64,000 bases of DNA from Bradyrhizobium sp. AZCC 2176 (GTDB lineage: Bacteria > Pseudomonadota > Alphaproteobacteria > Rhizobiales > Xanthobacteraceae), in the NCBI RefSeq assembly GCF_036924645.1, contig NZ_JAZHRX010000001.1, positions 6,103,501 through 6,167,500 of the forward strand. Direction: 5' to 3'. The notes below the pieces were generated by a model. It was not told where the DNA came from, ran no database searches, and saw only the letters and a list, made by a program, of their open reading frames with translations. Of the stretch, positions 37,530 through 47,116 are shown in pieces. The position numbers and the translations under genes were made by a program. Position 1 is the first letter of the stretch. Every line of letters begins with the position of its first letter.

Positions 37530-38717
37530 CTAACGAAGCCAACGCGCGATGCGCGTCACCGCTTCACGCATCTCGTCGGCCGAGCGCGCGTAGGAGAAAC
37601 GAATGAAGCTGCGGCCGTGGATCGGATCGAAATCGACGCCTGGCGTCGCCGCCACATGCGCCTTCTCCAGCATGCGGCCGGCAAACTCGAAACTGTCGGC
37701 GGTGAAATCGGAAACATCGGCGTAGAGGTAGAACGCGCCATCCGCCGGCAGGAACTTGGCGAGGCCCGCCTTCGGCAGTCCCTCGATCAGGATGCGGCGG
37801 TTCTCCTGATAGCCACGCTTGATTGCTTCCATCTCCTCGCGGCCTTCGAACGCCGCTTCGGCCGCGATCTGCGACAGCGTCGGCACCGAGATCGACAGGT
37901 TCTGCTGCAGCCGTTCGATCGGCCGCACCAAAGGCTCCGGCACCACCATCCAGCCGACCCGCCAGCCGGTCATGCAGAAATATTTCGAGAACGAATTGAT
38001 CACGAGCGCATGCGGCGAAAGCTCCGCCGCCGTCACCGCCGGAAACGCATAGTCGAGGCCGTGATAGATTTCGTCGGAGATGAAACGGATGCCGGCGCCT
38101 TCCGCCGCATTGATCAGGCCGGTGAGCGCCTCGCGCGACATCATCGTTCCCGTCGGATTGGCGGGGCTGCCAACCAGCACGCCCTTCAGCGGCGCCTTGC
38201 GATGCGCGGCCAGCAAGGCCTCGCCCGTCAACGCATGACGCGTTGCGCCCGATGTCTCGATCAGCACCGGCTCGCAGCCAAGCGCGGTCAGGATATGCCG
38301 GTATGGCGGATAGCCCGGCACCGTGACCGCCACCCGGTCGCCCGGCTCGAACATCGACAGGAACGCCAGAATGAACCCGCCGGACGAGCCGGTCGTGATC
38401 ACGATGCGCTCGGGATCGACCGCGCAGCCGTAAGTATCACGGTAGTGTCTGGCGATCCGCGTACGAAGCGAGGGGATGCCGAGCGCGGACGTGTAATCGA
38501 TCCGCGCCGCATCGAGCGCGGCATGCGCGGCCGCGATCGCGACCTTGGGTGCCGACGCCGCCGGCTGCCCCACTTCCATGTGAATGACATGGCCGCCGGC
38601 CGCCTCGATGCGCGCTGCCGCCGCCATCACATCCATCACCATGAAAGGCGGAACATCGCTCCGTGCCGAGGGGGTCAGCAGCGCTTTCGCGCGATCTCTA
38701 AGTGTCGATTCCAGCAT
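37530..38717 (-). CDS. PLP-dependent aminotransferase (class I, AspC-like)
   Basis: Fold-type I aminotransferase of 395 residues. The PLP lysine is K245 in [51 protein letters not shown] and [12 protein letters not shown] are the usual cofactor and substrate segments, with the D-x-x-Y in [10 protein letters not shown] contacting the pyridine ring and the C-terminal FIRFSYARS carrying the carboxylate-binding arginine. Substrates in this group range over aspartate, aromatic amino acids, alanine and N-succinyl-diaminopimelate, and none can be preferred. It is 197 bases from dctA on the same strand and divergent from the M48 gene. Confidence 0.93.
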   Translation of the reverse strand: MLESTLRDRAKALLTPSARSDVPPFMVMDVMAAAARIEAAGGHVIHMEVGQPAASAPKVAIAAAHAALDAARIDYTSALGIPSLRTRIARHYRDTYGCAVDPERIVITTGSSGGFILAFLSMFEPGDRVAVTVPGYPPYRHILTALGCEPVLIETSGATRHALTGEALLAAHRKAPLKGVLVGSPANPTGTMMSREALTGLINAAEGAGIRFISDEIYHGLDYAFPAVTAAELSPHALVINSFSKYFCMTGWRVGWMVVPEPLVRPIERLQQNLSISVPTLSQIAAEAAFEGREEMEAIKRGYQENRRILIEGLPKAGLAKFLPADGAFYLYADVSDFTADSFEFAGRMLEKAHVAATPGVDFDPIHGRSFIRFSYARSADEMREAVTRIARWLR

Positions 38718-38874
38718 CGATATCTGCTATTTGCACGGGGCACGTGCCGAATTCAGGTTCCCGAACCGGTTAGCGCCCCAGACTGGCCGCATTCGATGGC
38801 TTGTTATAACTTTTTCCAGCGAAGTGATACCGGCTCGGGTGAAAGAAACGCGTTGAAACAACAAACTGGGACCC

Positions 38875-38895
38875 GTTTCTGATCTAATCGGAAAC
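38875..38895. repeat. Imperfect 21-base inverted repeat before the M48 gene
   Basis: GTTTC-T-GAT-CTA-ATC-G-GAAAC has eight complementary pairs per arm with one mismatch and lies 53 bases upstream of the protease start. It may be an operator or one copy of a short interspersed palindrome; I see no second copy in the window. Confidence 0.4.
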
Positions 38896-38948
38896 CGAAC
38901 CGGCGTCCGGGCAAATCCGGTCGCATCGCCAATCGCCAAAGACTGCTC

Positions 38949-40355
38949 ATGCTGCTCCGCATCGCCTTACGCACGAAATCACTGAAATTGACCGCGCTGA
39001 TGACGGCCGCAGCGCTTGCCGTTGCGCCTATGGCGGCTGTGGCGCAGGAGAACAAGGGTCCGCCGGTGCTGCGCGACACCGAGACGGAGCAGTTGCTGCG
39101 CGAATATACGCGGCCGATCCTGCGCGCCGCCGGTCTGGAAAAACAGAACATCCAGATGGTGATCATCAACCAGGGCGTCTTCAACGCCTTCGTTGCCGAC
39201 GGCCGTCGCATCTTCGTGAACTATGGCGCGATCATGCAATCGGAGACGCCGAACCAGATCATTGGCGTGATGGCTCACGAAACCGGCCACCTTGCCGGCG
39301 GCCATCTCGCCAAGATGCGCGAGCAAATGGCGCAGGCCCAGACCCAGATGATCATTGCCATGCTGCTTGGCGCCGGCGCGATGGTGGCGGGTGCGCAAGG
39401 AGGCGGCAGCAACAGCGGCTTGGCGAACGCCGGCGCGGCCATGTTCTCAGCTCCGGGAGAAATCATCCGCCGCAACCTGTTGTCTTACGTGCGCCAGCAG
39501 GAGGAAAATGCCGACAAGGCGGGCGTGAAATTTCTGAACGCCACCGGCCAGTCCGCTCGGGGCATGTACGAGACCTTCAAGCGCTTCACGGACGAGAGCC
39601 TGTTCGCCGCACGCGGCTCGGACCCCTATGTTCAATCACATCCGATGCCGGCGCAGCGCGTCGCCGCACTGGAAGAACTGGCAAGGTCGAGCCCTTACTG
39701 GGACAAGAAGGACGACCCTGCCCTGCAACTGCGCCACGACATGGCGCGCGCCAAGATCTCGGCCTTCATGGAGCGGCAGGAGACCGTGTACCGGCGCTAT
39801 CCGCTGTCCAACAACAGTCTGCCTGCGCGCTATGCCCATGCGATCTCGACCTATCTGCACGGCGACCTGCGCAGCGCGCTCGCCCAGATCGATGCCCTGA
39901 TCCAGCAGCAGCCGAACAATCCCTATTTCCACGAGGTGCGCGGCCAAGCCCTCCTGGAGGGCGGCAAGCCGCAGGAGGCGATTGCGCCGTTGCGCAAGGC
40001 CGTCGCGCTCTCCAACAACGCGCCGCTCATCGAGATGCTGCTTGGGCAGGCCCTGGTGGCAACCGGCAACAACGCCTACACTGACGAGGCGATCGCCATC
40101 CTGCGCGCGGCGGTGGCGCGCGAGAGCGAAGCGCCGATCGGCTACATCCAGCTCGCGATGGCCTATGGCCGAAAAGGCGACTACGCGCAGGCCGATCTGG
40201 CATCGGCCCAGGCCGCCTACCTTCGCGGCGACAGCAAGACGGCGCGCGATCTGGCCTCGCGCGCGAAAACGCGCTTCGCGATCGGGACGCCTGGATGGGT
40301 CAAGGCTGACGACATTGTGAGCGCCAAGCCGCTGCCAGGCCAGAAGAGCAACTAG
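38949..40355 (+). CDS. M48-family metalloprotease with TPR region (BepA-like)
   Basis: Periplasmic zinc protease of 468 residues related to BepA/YfgC, which clears stalled outer-membrane proteins and assists LptD and BAM assembly. A signal peptide ends near AAVAQE (residue 33). The zinc motif is H110-E-T-G-H114 in VMAHETGHLAGGH, and the third ligand is E184 in QEENADKAG. From about residue 290 tetratricopeptide-like helices follow (NPYFHEVRGQALLEGGKPQ and similar), which is the BepA arrangement. It is the first plus-strand gene of the stretch leading to accC; the DsbA-like gene is 126 bases further on. The exact orthology to BepA rather than LoiP-like proteases rests on the TPR region. Confidence 0.93.
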   Translation: MLLRIALRTKSLKLTALMTAAALAVAPMAAVAQENKGPPVLRDTETEQLLREYTRPILRAAGLEKQNIQMVIINQGVFNAFVADGRRIFVNYGAIMQSETPNQIIGVMAHETGHLAGGHLAKMREQMAQAQTQMIIAMLLGAGAMVAGAQGGGSNSGLANAGAAMFSAPGEIIRRNLLSYVRQQEENADKAGVKFLNATGQSARGMYETFKRFTDESLFAARGSDPYVQSHPMPAQRVAALEELARSSPYWDKKDDPALQLRHDMARAKISAFMERQETVYRRYPLSNNSLPARYAHAISTYLHGDLRSALAQIDALIQQQPNNPYFHEVRGQALLEGGKPQEAIAPLRKAVALSNNAPLIEMLLGQALVATGNNAYTDEAIAILRAAVARESEAPIGYIQLAMAYGRKGDYAQADLASAQAAYLRGDSKTARDLASRAKTRFAIGTPGWVKADDIVSAKPLPGQKSN

Positions 40356-40481
40356 AATTAAACCGCGTTCGGCTATAATCGGACCTGATCACCAAGGACT
40401 TGGTCACCAGCGACCAGGATATTCTCCAGGAGCCGGCCTTCAGCAGAATTGCCCGGGAACCCGCCGCATAAGGATTTACCG

Positions 40482-41249
40482 ATGCCCTCGTTCCGTCTTC
40501 TCGTCCCCGCATTGTTTGCTCTGGCGCTTTGCGGCGCGCCGATGTCCGCTTCCGCGCAGGGCTTCAGCGACACCCAGCGCGGCGACATCGAGACGATCGT
40601 CCGGAATTATCTGATTGCCCATCCTGAAGTGCTCGAAGAGGCGATGACCGAACTCAGCAAGCGTCAGGCCGCGGCGGAAGCCGCCAAGCATGCATCAGGT
40701 GTCGCCAACAACGCGGACGCGATCTTCAACTCGCCACGCAACGTCACGCTCGGCAACAAGGACGGCGACGTCACCTTCGTCGAATTCTTCGATTACAATT
40801 GCGGCTACTGCAAGCGCGCGATGACCGACATGATGGAGCTGATGAAGGCCGACCCGAAGCTGAAGGTCGTGCTCAAGGAGTTTCCGGTGCTGAGCGCGGG
40901 CTCGGTCGAAGCCGCCCAGGTCGGCGTCGCCGTACGCATGCAGGATCCGACCGGCAAGAAATATCTCGACTTTCACCAGAAGCTGCTCACCGGCCGCGGC
41001 GCCGCCGACAAGGCGCGCGCGATGGCGGTTGCCAAGGAAGTCGGACTCGACATGGCGAAGCTGGAGAAGGACCTTTCGAGCGCCGAAGTACGCAACACGC
41101 TCGAGGAAAATTTCAAGCTCGCCGAAGCGATGGGCATGAACGGCACGCCGAGCTACGTCATCGGCAAGCAGGTCGTGATCGGCGCGGTCGGCGTCGAGAG
41201 CCTGCGGGAAAAGATCAGCAACGCCCGCTGCGGCAAGGCGACATGCTGA
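40482..41249 (+). CDS. DsbA-family thiol-disulfide protein
   Basis: Periplasmic thioredoxin-fold protein of 255 residues. The signal peptide ends after MSASAQG (residue 27). A helical N-terminal extension to about residue 85 is followed by the redox site C107-G-Y-C110 in FFDYNCGYCKRAM and the cis-proline loop GTPSYVIG. The extension and motif match Com1/ScsC-like proteins, which act as disulfide isomerases or reduced copper-response factors, more than classical DsbA (CPHC). Two more cysteines lie at the extreme C-terminus (NARCGKATC). AAGGA seven bases ahead supports the ATG at 40482; a frame extending back to 40449 does not have a signal at the right place. Confidence 0.92.
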   Translation: MPSFRLLVPALFALALCGAPMSASAQGFSDTQRGDIETIVRNYLIAHPEVLEEAMTELSKRQAAAEAAKHASGVANNADAIFNSPRNVTLGNKDGDVTFVEFFDYNCGYCKRAMTDMMELMKADPKLKVVLKEFPVLSAGSVEAAQVGVAVRMQDPTGKKYLDFHQKLLTGRGAADKARAMAVAKEVGLDMAKLEKDLSSAEVRNTLEENFKLAEAMGMNGTPSYVIGKQVVIGAVGVESLREKISNARCGKATC

Positions 41250-41280
41250 GGCGAAGCTTCGCACGCAAAGCATTGCGATG

Positions 41281-41309
41281 AAAAGGCCGGCCTCGCAGCC
41301 GGCCTTTTT
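41281..41309 (+). terminator. Intrinsic terminator after the DsbA-like gene
   Basis: AAAAGGCCGGC and GCCGGCCTTTTT form an 11-base stem with loop CTCGCA, ending in five T, 32 bases after the stop codon. Confidence 0.92.
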
Positions 41310-41455
41310 GTTTGCGCGTTTACGGCACTGCCGGGCGCATCAATTCATCCTGCGTTCACCAAACAAGGCGTTCGGAACCGGCAATATGCCGGAACATCAG
41401 GCAATTCCTTTCGTTGACGGCGTGGGCAATGCAGAAACTCGTGAGGAGACATTCG

Positions 41456-42247
41456 ATGACTAATCGCTTTTTGATTTCGGTCGCGACAGCGGCCCTGATC
41501 GCAGGAACTGGCTTTGCGAATGCGCAGGGTACCGGCATGGGGCGGGACGCGGGATCGGCGGGTTCCGCTGCGCAGCAGGGCGCACCTTCCTCGGATCGCG
41601 GCGGCGCCTCGTCGGGCACGATGCAGCGCGATAGCGGCGGCGCGTCCGGCATGAAGGGCGAACAGTCCGAGCAGAAGTCGATGGGCGCTGAAAAGAACCA
41701 GCGCGTCGAAGACCAAAAGAAGGGCGGCAAGGACATGAAGGCCGAGGGCAAGGAAGACCGCGGCGGCATGAAGTCCGAGCAGAAGTCCGAGAAGGGCCAG
41801 ACCACCGGCCAAGGCAAAATGGAACGCGATCAGGGCACGACCCAGCATCGTGACCAGACGACCCAAGGTCGCGACCAGACTATGCCGCAGAAGGACCAGA
41901 AGGCCCAGGGCAAGGAAGACCGCATGCAGACCCAGACTCAGGGCGGAGCCACTGGTCAAAGCACGACCACGACAGGCCAGGCTGGCGCGGCAGCTAAGCT
42001 CTCAACTGAGCAGCGCACCCAGATCACCAGCGTGATCAAGGAGCAACACGTTGCGCCGGTGACGAACGTGAACTTCTCGATTTCGGTCGGCACCCGCGTA
42101 CCGCGCGACGTGACCTTCCACACCCTGCCGGAGCGCGTGGTGACGATCTATCCGGAATGGCGCAGGTATAAGTTTATCCTGGTCAAGGAGCAGATCGTGA
42201 TCGTGGATCCGAACACCTACGAGATCGTGGCTGTTCTGGAAGTCTGA
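41456..42247 (+). CDS. DUF1236 protein with hydrophilic low-complexity middle
   Basis: Exported 263-residue protein. The signal peptide ends at about residue 24 (GTGFANAQG). Residues ~25-180 are a low-complexity region rich in Gly, Gln, Lys, Glu, Asp and Thr with repeated words such as KSEQKSEKGQ and RDQTTQGRDQT, predicted disordered and very hydrophilic, like a hydrophilin. The C-terminal ~80 residues are a DUF1236 domain (LSTEQRTQITSVIKEQHV through PERVVTIYPEW to DPNTYEIVAVLE), a family common and multi-copy in Bradyrhizobium with no known function. GAGGAG eight bases before ATG 41456 decides the start. The gene is enclosed by two intrinsic terminators and is probably a single transcript. 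Confidence 0.88.
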   Translation: MTNRFLISVATAALIAGTGFANAQGTGMGRDAGSAGSAAQQGAPSSDRGGASSGTMQRDSGGASGMKGEQSEQKSMGAEKNQRVEDQKKGGKDMKAEGKEDRGGMKSEQKSEKGQTTGQGKMERDQGTTQHRDQTTQGRDQTMPQKDQKAQGKEDRMQTQTQGGATGQSTTTTGQAGAAAKLSTEQRTQITSVIKEQHVAPVTNVNFSISVGTRVPRDVTFHTLPERVVTIYPEWRRYKFILVKEQIVIVDPNTYEIVAVLEV

Positions 42248-42271
42248 TCGCGGACTTTTCACAGGTATCGG

Positions 42272-42299
42272 GGGCGGGCAGAAATGCCCGCCCTTTTTT
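42272..42299 (+). terminator. Intrinsic terminator after the DUF1236 gene
   Basis: GGGCGGGCA and TGCCCGCCC form a 9-base stem around a GAAA tetraloop, followed by six T. The following 240 bases up to aroQ hold no gene that I can support and should contain the aroQ-accBC promoter. Confidence 0.94.
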
Positions 42300-42539
42300 G
42301 CGGTCAAAATTCCCGTGGCGACTTTGGCCCGAGCCCGGGCATTCGGGCCCAGGGCGACGTGACGATGGCGCCGACTTCCCGGCATTGGTTAACGAAGCAG
42401 TTTCAGCAGGTTCTGCACGCCTTTTTATGAACAGGACGAGGCCCTTCAAAGGTTCAAAAGCGCCCTCAAAGGCTTCCCCTGCGGCCCGTTGTTACCTATA
42501 ACCCCCGCGACCTGTCCCACCCCGTTTACTGGAATTTGG

Positions 42540-43007
42540 ATGGCCCAAGCCTCTGCCGCGACGATCTATGTGCTTAACGGCCCGAACCTCAACATGCTGG
42601 GGACGCGCGAGCCCGAAACCTACGGCCATGCGTCGCTCGCCGATGTCGAAAAGCTGTGCGTTGAAACCGCCGCGCAATTCGGCCTGAAGGCCGATTGCCG
42701 CCAGTCCAACCGCGAAGGCGAGTTGATCGACTTCATCCACGAGGCACACGCCAGGAAGGTGGCAGGCATCATCATCAACGCCGGCGGCTATTCGCACACC
42801 TCGATCGCGTTGCACGACGCGCTGGTCGCGGTGAAAATCCCGACGGTGGAAGTGCATATCAGCAACATCCACGCCCGCGAGAGCTTTCGCCATCACTCCT
42901 ACACGGCCATGGCCGCCTTTGCATCGCTCTGCGGCTTCGGCATCGATGGCTATCGTCTCGCCATCAATGGCCTCGCCGCCAAACTCGGCGCCAAGGCCAA
43001 AACCTGA
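42540..43007 (+). CDS. aroQ: 3-dehydroquinate dehydratase, type II
   Basis: Third step of the shikimate pathway: removal of water from 3-dehydroquinate. The 155-residue product has the type II pattern: [20 protein letters not shown] with the catalytic Tyr28 and the flexible-lid Arg23, [19 protein letters not shown] with the substrate-binding Asn and His, and [18 protein letters not shown]. The ATG at 42540 ([10 protein letters not shown]) gives the usual length; an upstream in-frame ATG at 42489 would add an unconserved extension. accB follows after 71 bases. The aroQ-accB-accC order is widespread in alphaproteobacteria (from memory) and suggests a common transcript. Confidence 0.97.
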   Translation: MAQASAATIYVLNGPNLNMLGTREPETYGHASLADVEKLCVETAAQFGLKADCRQSNREGELIDFIHEAHARKVAGIIINAGGYSHTSIALHDALVAVKIPTVEVHISNIHARESFRHHSYTAMAAFASLCGFGIDGYRLAINGLAAKLGAKAKT

Positions 43008-43078
43008 CTTCAAATCCTGACGTCGAACGACACCAAACCTGACGCTTACGGCGTCACCCACATCGAGAATTCCGGATC

Positions 43079-43576
43079 ATGAGCATGGCCCGCCAGCCCG
43101 ACAACAAGTCAGCGGACAAATCAGCCGCAAACCTGAAGAGCGACGACAGCGCGCTCATTCGCGAACTCGCGCTGCTGCTGGATGAGACCAGCCTGACCGA
43201 GATCGAGATCGAGCGCGCCGGCTTACGGGTGCGGGTCGCACGCAACGTCACCGTGTCGGCAGCGATGCCGGCGAACTTCCATCCGGCGGCGGCGGCCGCG
43301 GCGGTTGCCGTCCCCGCGGCGAGTGCCGATCTGGCCAAGCATCCGGGCGTGGTCCCCTCGCCGATGGTCGGCACTGCCTATTGGGCGCCCGAGCCCGGCG
43401 CCAAGCCGTTCATCGAGGTCGGCACCAAAGTATCGGCCGGGCAAACTCTCCTGATCATCGAAGCGATGAAGACGATGAACCAGATCCCATCGCCGCGCGC
43501 CGGCACGGTGACGCAAATTCTCGTCGAGGACGGCCAGCCGGTCGAATTCGGCGAGCCGTTGGTAATAATTGAATGA
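43079..43576 (+). CDS. accB: Biotin carboxyl carrier protein of acetyl-CoA carboxylase
   Basis: Carrier subunit (BCCP) of acetyl-CoA carboxylase, which makes malonyl-CoA for fatty acid synthesis. The 165-residue product has an N-terminal helical part ([20 protein letters not shown]), an Ala/Pro linker, and a C-terminal biotinyl domain from about residue 90. Biotin attaches to K131 in EAMKTMNQ, and the preceding [15 protein letters not shown] contains the typical thumb segment. accC follows after 85 bases, a gap filled by an unusual repeat hairpin. The ATG at 43079 is followed by another at 43085; either is possible. Confidence 0.97.
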   Translation: MSMARQPDNKSADKSAANLKSDDSALIRELALLLDETSLTEIEIERAGLRVRVARNVTVSAAMPANFHPAAAAAAVAVPAASADLAKHPGVVPSPMVGTAYWAPEPGAKPFIEVGTKVSAGQTLLIIEAMKTMNQIPSPRAGTVTQILVEDGQPVEFGEPLVIIE

Positions 43577-43654
43577 GCGAATGGCGAATGGCGAGTAGCG
43601 AATGAAAATCAATGCACCTCCATTCGCTACTTGCTATTCGCTACTCGCTACTTG
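43577..43654. repeat. Heptamer-repeat hairpin between accB and accC
   Basis: Directly after the accB stop, four 7-base units GCGAATG, GCGAATG, GCGAGTA, GCGAATG (43577-43604) are followed 16 bases later by the same units in reverse orientation (43621-43654). The two arrays can pair over 28 positions with 24 matches, giving a long hairpin that ends eight bases before the accC start codon. It looks like a short palindromic mobile repeat rather than a normal terminator. Confidence 0.75.
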
Positions 43655-43661
43655 AGGCCGC

Positions 43662-45023
43662 ATGTTCGATAAGATCCTGATAGCCAATCGCGGCGAGATC
43701 GCGCTCCGCGTGCTGCGCGCGTGCAAGGAGCTCGGCATCAACACCGTCGCGGTGCATTCCACCGCTGACGCCGACGCCATGCATGTGCGGCTCGCCGACG
43801 AGAGCGTGTGCATCGGGCCGCCCCCGTCAAAAGACTCTTATCTCAATGTCCCCGCATTGCTCGCAGCCTGTGAGATCACCGGCGCCGACGCCGTGCATCC
43901 CGGCTACGGCTTCCTGTCGGAGAACGCCCGCTTCGCCGAAATCCTCGCCGACCACAATCTGCATTTCATCGGCCCGAAGGCCGAACATATCCGCCTGATG
44001 GGCGACAAGATCGAAGCCAAGAAGACCGCCAAACGGCTCGGCATCCCGGTCGTGCCCGGCTCCGATGGCGCGGTCTCGCCCGACGACGACGCTCTGGCGA
44101 TCGGCAAGGCGATCGGCTTCCCCGTGCTGGTGAAGGCGGCGGCGGGCGGCGGCGGACGCGGCATGAAGGTGGCGCATAGCGCCGACGATTTGATGATGGC
44201 GCTGTCGACCGCATCCAATGAGGCCAAGTCGGCGTTCGGCGACGCCTCGGTTTATCTCGAAAAATACCTGCAGAAGCCGCGCCACATCGAGATCCAGATT
44301 CTCGGCGACGGCCGCGGCGGCGCGATCCATCTCGGCGAGCGCGACTGCTCGCTGCAGCGCCGCCACCAGAAGGTCTGGGAAGAAGGTCCCTCGCCGGTTC
44401 TCGCCGCCGCCGCCCGCGCCAAAATCGGCGAGACCTGCGCCAAGGCGATGCGGGACATGAAATATCTCGGCGTCGGCACCATCGAATTTCTCTATGAGGA
44501 TGGCGAGTTCTACTTCATCGAAATGAACACCCGCATCCAGGTCGAGCATCCCGTCACCGAGAGCATCACCGACATCGACCTCGTGCTGGAGCAGATCCGC
44601 ATCGCCGCCGGCGGCGACCTGCCCGCGAAGCAGGAAGAGATCGCCATCATCGGGCATGCCATCGAATGCCGCGTCAATGCGGAAAACCCGCAGACCTTCC
44701 GCCCGTCGCCTGGCCGGATCACGCAATTCCACCCGCCCGGCGGGCTCGGCGTGCGGATCGATTCCGCCGTTTATCAAGGCTACGTCATTCCGCCTTATTA
44801 TGATTCGCTGGTCGGCAAGCTGATCGTGCACGGCAAGACCCGCGCCGAATGCCTGATGCGGCTGCGCCGGGCGCTCGACGAGATGGTGGTCGATGGCATC
44901 GAAACCACCCTGCCGCTGTTCCGGGCGCTGGTCCGGGAGGCCGACATCATCAACGGCGACTACCACATCCACTGGCTCGAGCAGTACCTCGCCGGTCAGC
45001 CGCTGGACGGCAAGACCTCCTGA
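43662..45023 (+). CDS. accC: Biotin carboxylase subunit of acetyl-CoA carboxylase
   Basis: ATP-grasp enzyme of 453 residues that carboxylates the biotin of AccB. It begins [20 protein letters not shown], has the glycine-rich ATP loop [13 protein letters not shown], the metal-binding [35 protein letters not shown], and the C-terminal biotin carboxylase domain with [18 protein letters not shown]. Length and order are standard. It lies behind accB, separated by a repeat element. A hairpin at 45051-45079 may mark the end of the transcript. Confidence 0.98.
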   Translation: MFDKILIANRGEIALRVLRACKELGINTVAVHSTADADAMHVRLADESVCIGPPPSKDSYLNVPALLAACEITGADAVHPGYGFLSENARFAEILADHNLHFIGPKAEHIRLMGDKIEAKKTAKRLGIPVVPGSDGAVSPDDDALAIGKAIGFPVLVKAAAGGGGRGMKVAHSADDLMMALSTASNEAKSAFGDASVYLEKYLQKPRHIEIQILGDGRGGAIHLGERDCSLQRRHQKVWEEGPSPVLAAAARAKIGETCAKAMRDMKYLGVGTIEFLYEDGEFYFIEMNTRIQVEHPVTESITDIDLVLEQIRIAAGGDLPAKQEEIAIIGHAIECRVNAENPQTFRPSPGRITQFHPPGGLGVRIDSAVYQGYVIPPYYDSLVGKLIVHGKTRAECLMRLRRALDEMVVDGIETTLPLFRALVREADIINGDYHIHWLEQYLAGQPLDGKTS

Positions 45024-45050
45024 GAACAAGAGCTCCCGAAATATTCTACG

Positions 45051-45079
45051 GTGCGCGGAACCGGCGGGTTCCATCGCAC
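45051..45079 (+). terminator. Hairpin after accC
   Basis: GTGCG-C-GGAACC pairs with GGTTCC-AT-CGCAC around a GGCG loop, 28 bases after the stop. No T-run follows, so it may be a processing or 3'-end-stabilising stem rather than a complete terminator. Confidence 0.4.
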
Positions 45080-45146
45080 GTTAAGAAGCACAGGGGTCTT
45101 CCCAGCCGGGGGCAACTTGTTCCGTTTGTCATGACGCGAGATCACC

Positions 45147-46679
45147 GTGACCGCTAATGCCCAGCGCAAGCGCGCCATGGGGCATATCCTGCTGCTTGCA
45201 GCGGGACTGCTGGTGTTGACCGTCATCAGTGCCGGTTCAGTCCATCTGGTGAATGAGGCGCGCGAGGACGCGCGCAAGGTTCTGCGCACCCTCGAGGTTG
45301 AAAACCAGATATCGCTCGTCCAACTGCAGTTGCGGCGTGCTGAAAGCGCACAACGCGGCTACCTCGCGACATTGCGGCCGGATTTCCAAACCGATTTTGA
45401 GCAAGCCCTATCCGAACTGACGCCGGCGCTGACGCGATTGAACCAGCTCATCAGCGACAATCCGGTTCAAAGACGGCTCATCAACGAAATGATGCCGCTC
45501 TACGACCAGCGGATCGAGGAATTCCGCACGACGAACGAACTGGCCCGGTCGAAGCGCATGAGCGACGCCGCCAAGATCGTGCGCGAGGGCATCGGACGTG
45601 ACACCATGAAACATATCGACGATCTGGCGGGCCGGATGCGGGCGGAGGAAGACCGTCTGTTTGTCGAGCGTACGACCAATGCCGACCGCAGCCAGACGCT
45701 GGCGGCCTCGATCACCGGCATCGGGTCGGGTTTCGTGGTCGTGCTGGCCGGCATCGCGATCTTCCTGGTCCGGCGTTCGTCGCACGCGCGCGACCAGGCC
45801 GACGCCAGGCTGCGCGACAGTCATCTCAACCTCGAGGCCACGATCGACGAACGCACCGCGGACCTGCGCGAAGCCAATGACGAGATCCAGCGTTTCGCCT
45901 ACATCGTCAGCCACGATCTGCGCTCGCCGCTGGTGAACATCATGGGCTTCACCAGCGAGTTGGAGGAACTGCGCGGCGACATCTTCAAACGGATTGCGTC
46001 ACTTTCCCGCGCGCAATCCGAGACGCCGCCCGCCCCGGAAAACCCCACCGGTACCGCCGAGCCCGTACTCGAAGGTTCCGACAAGCAGCTCTCGGAAGAT
46101 TTCTCCGAGGCGCTCGCCTTCATCAAGTCCTCGATCGGCAAGATGGACCGGCTGATATCTGCGATCCTCAATCTCACCCGCGAGGGACGGCGCGAGTTCG
46201 AGCCGGTCTGGATCGATACCAGGGAGCTCATCGAGGGCATCGTGGCGACCGTGGCGCATCAGGCCGCCGAAGCCCAGGCCGAGATCCGGATCGACGCGCT
46301 GCCGAATATCGTCACCGATCGTCTTGCGCTGGAGCAGATCTTCTCCAATCTGATCGATAATGCGCTCAAATACCTCAAGACCGGAGTCCCCGGCGAAATC
46401 ACGGTGCGCGGCCGCACCAAGCTCGGCTTTGCGATTTTCGAGATTGCGGACAACGGGCGCGGTATCGATCCCAAGGACCATCAGCGCATTTTCGAATTGT
46501 TCCGCCGCGCGGGAACCCAGGACCGACCGGGACAGGGCATCGGCCTTGCCCATGTCCGCGCTTTGGTGCGCCGCCTGGGAGGAACCATGTCAGTCGCGTC
46601 GGAACTTCACCAGGGCAGCACATTTACGATTACGCTGCCTATCAATTGGCCTGTCGGTAACCGGAACACACGGATATGA
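45147..46679 (+). CDS. CHASE3-type sensor histidine kinase
   Basis: Membrane sensor kinase of 510 residues. Two membrane spans (about 13-33 and 190-210) enclose a ~155-residue periplasmic CHASE3-like helical domain containing RRAESAQRGYLATLRPDFQ, whose signal is unknown. A coiled linker (DSHLNLEATIDERTADLREA) leads to the HisKA box with H256 in SHDLRSPLVNIMGF, then a ~45-residue insertion, and the ATPase domain with NLIDNALKYL, ADNGRGID and GIGLAHVRAL. GTG is the start. Its stop overlaps the response regulator start by four bases, so the two form a coupled pair. This type, with RcpA-like receivers, occurs in light and stress signalling. Confidence 0.92.
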   Translation: MTANAQRKRAMGHILLLAAGLLVLTVISAGSVHLVNEAREDARKVLRTLEVENQISLVQLQLRRAESAQRGYLATLRPDFQTDFEQALSELTPALTRLNQLISDNPVQRRLINEMMPLYDQRIEEFRTTNELARSKRMSDAAKIVREGIGRDTMKHIDDLAGRMRAEEDRLFVERTTNADRSQTLAASITGIGSGFVVVLAGIAIFLVRRSSHARDQADARLRDSHLNLEATIDERTADLREANDEIQRFAYIVSHDLRSPLVNIMGFTSELEELRGDIFKRIASLSRAQSETPPAPENPTGTAEPVLEGSDKQLSEDFSEALAFIKSSIGKMDRLISAILNLTREGRREFEPVWIDTRELIEGIVATVAHQAAEAQAEIRIDALPNIVTDRLALEQIFSNLIDNALKYLKTGVPGEITVRGRTKLGFAIFEIADNGRGIDPKDHQRIFELFRRAGTQDRPGQGIGLAHVRALVRRLGGTMSVASELHQGSTFTITLPINWPVGNRNTRI

Positions 46680-47116
46680 GTACTCCAGTCACCATCATCA
46701 TGATCGAGGACGATGAGGGCCATGCCCGCCTGATCGAGCGGAATATTCGCCGATCCGGTGTCAACAATGAGATCATGCCGTTCACCAGTGGTACAGCCGC
46801 CCTGAATTACCTGTTTGGCGAGGACGGGACGGGTTTGGACCACAAGGGCAGCGCGCTCCTGATCCTGCTCGATCTCAATTTGCCCGACACGACCGGCATC
46901 GACATTCTGAAGCGGGTCAAGGAAAACAAATATCTGAAGACCACGCCGGTGGTGGTGCTGACCACGACCGACGATTCTCATGAGATCAAGCGCTGCTACG
47001 ACCTCGGTTGCAACGTCTACATTACCAAGCCCGTGAACTACGAAAGCTTCGCCAACGCCATTCGCCAGCTTGGTCTGTTCTTCTCCGTCATTCAGATTCC
47101 TCCGGCCGCCACATGA
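46676..47116 (+). CDS. Single-domain response regulator (RcpA-like)
   Basis: Receiver protein of 146 residues with no output domain. The acidic pocket is E11-D12-D13, the phosphoacceptor D66 lies in LLDLNLPDTTG, the threonine switch in VVVLTTTDD, and the lysine in VYITKPVNYES. The long insertion before D66 (GEDGTGLDHKG) is typical of RcpA/Rcp1-like receivers used next to phytochrome- or CHASE3-type kinases. Four-base ATGA overlaps with the kinase before it and the kinase after it indicate a tightly coupled three-gene operon, and it probably relays phosphate between them. Confidence 0.93.
   Translation: MSTPVTIIMIEDDEGHARLIERNIRRSGVNNEIMPFTSGTAALNYLFGEDGTGLDHKGSALLILLDLNLPDTTGIDILKRVKENKYLKTTPVVVLTTTDDSHEIKRCYDLGCNVYITKPVNYESFANAIRQLGLFFSVIQIPPAAT

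Noticed and set aside
43577..43654. Heptamer arrays considered as a CRISPR fragment
   Set aside because: Units are 7 bases with no spacers and no cas genes exist in the window.
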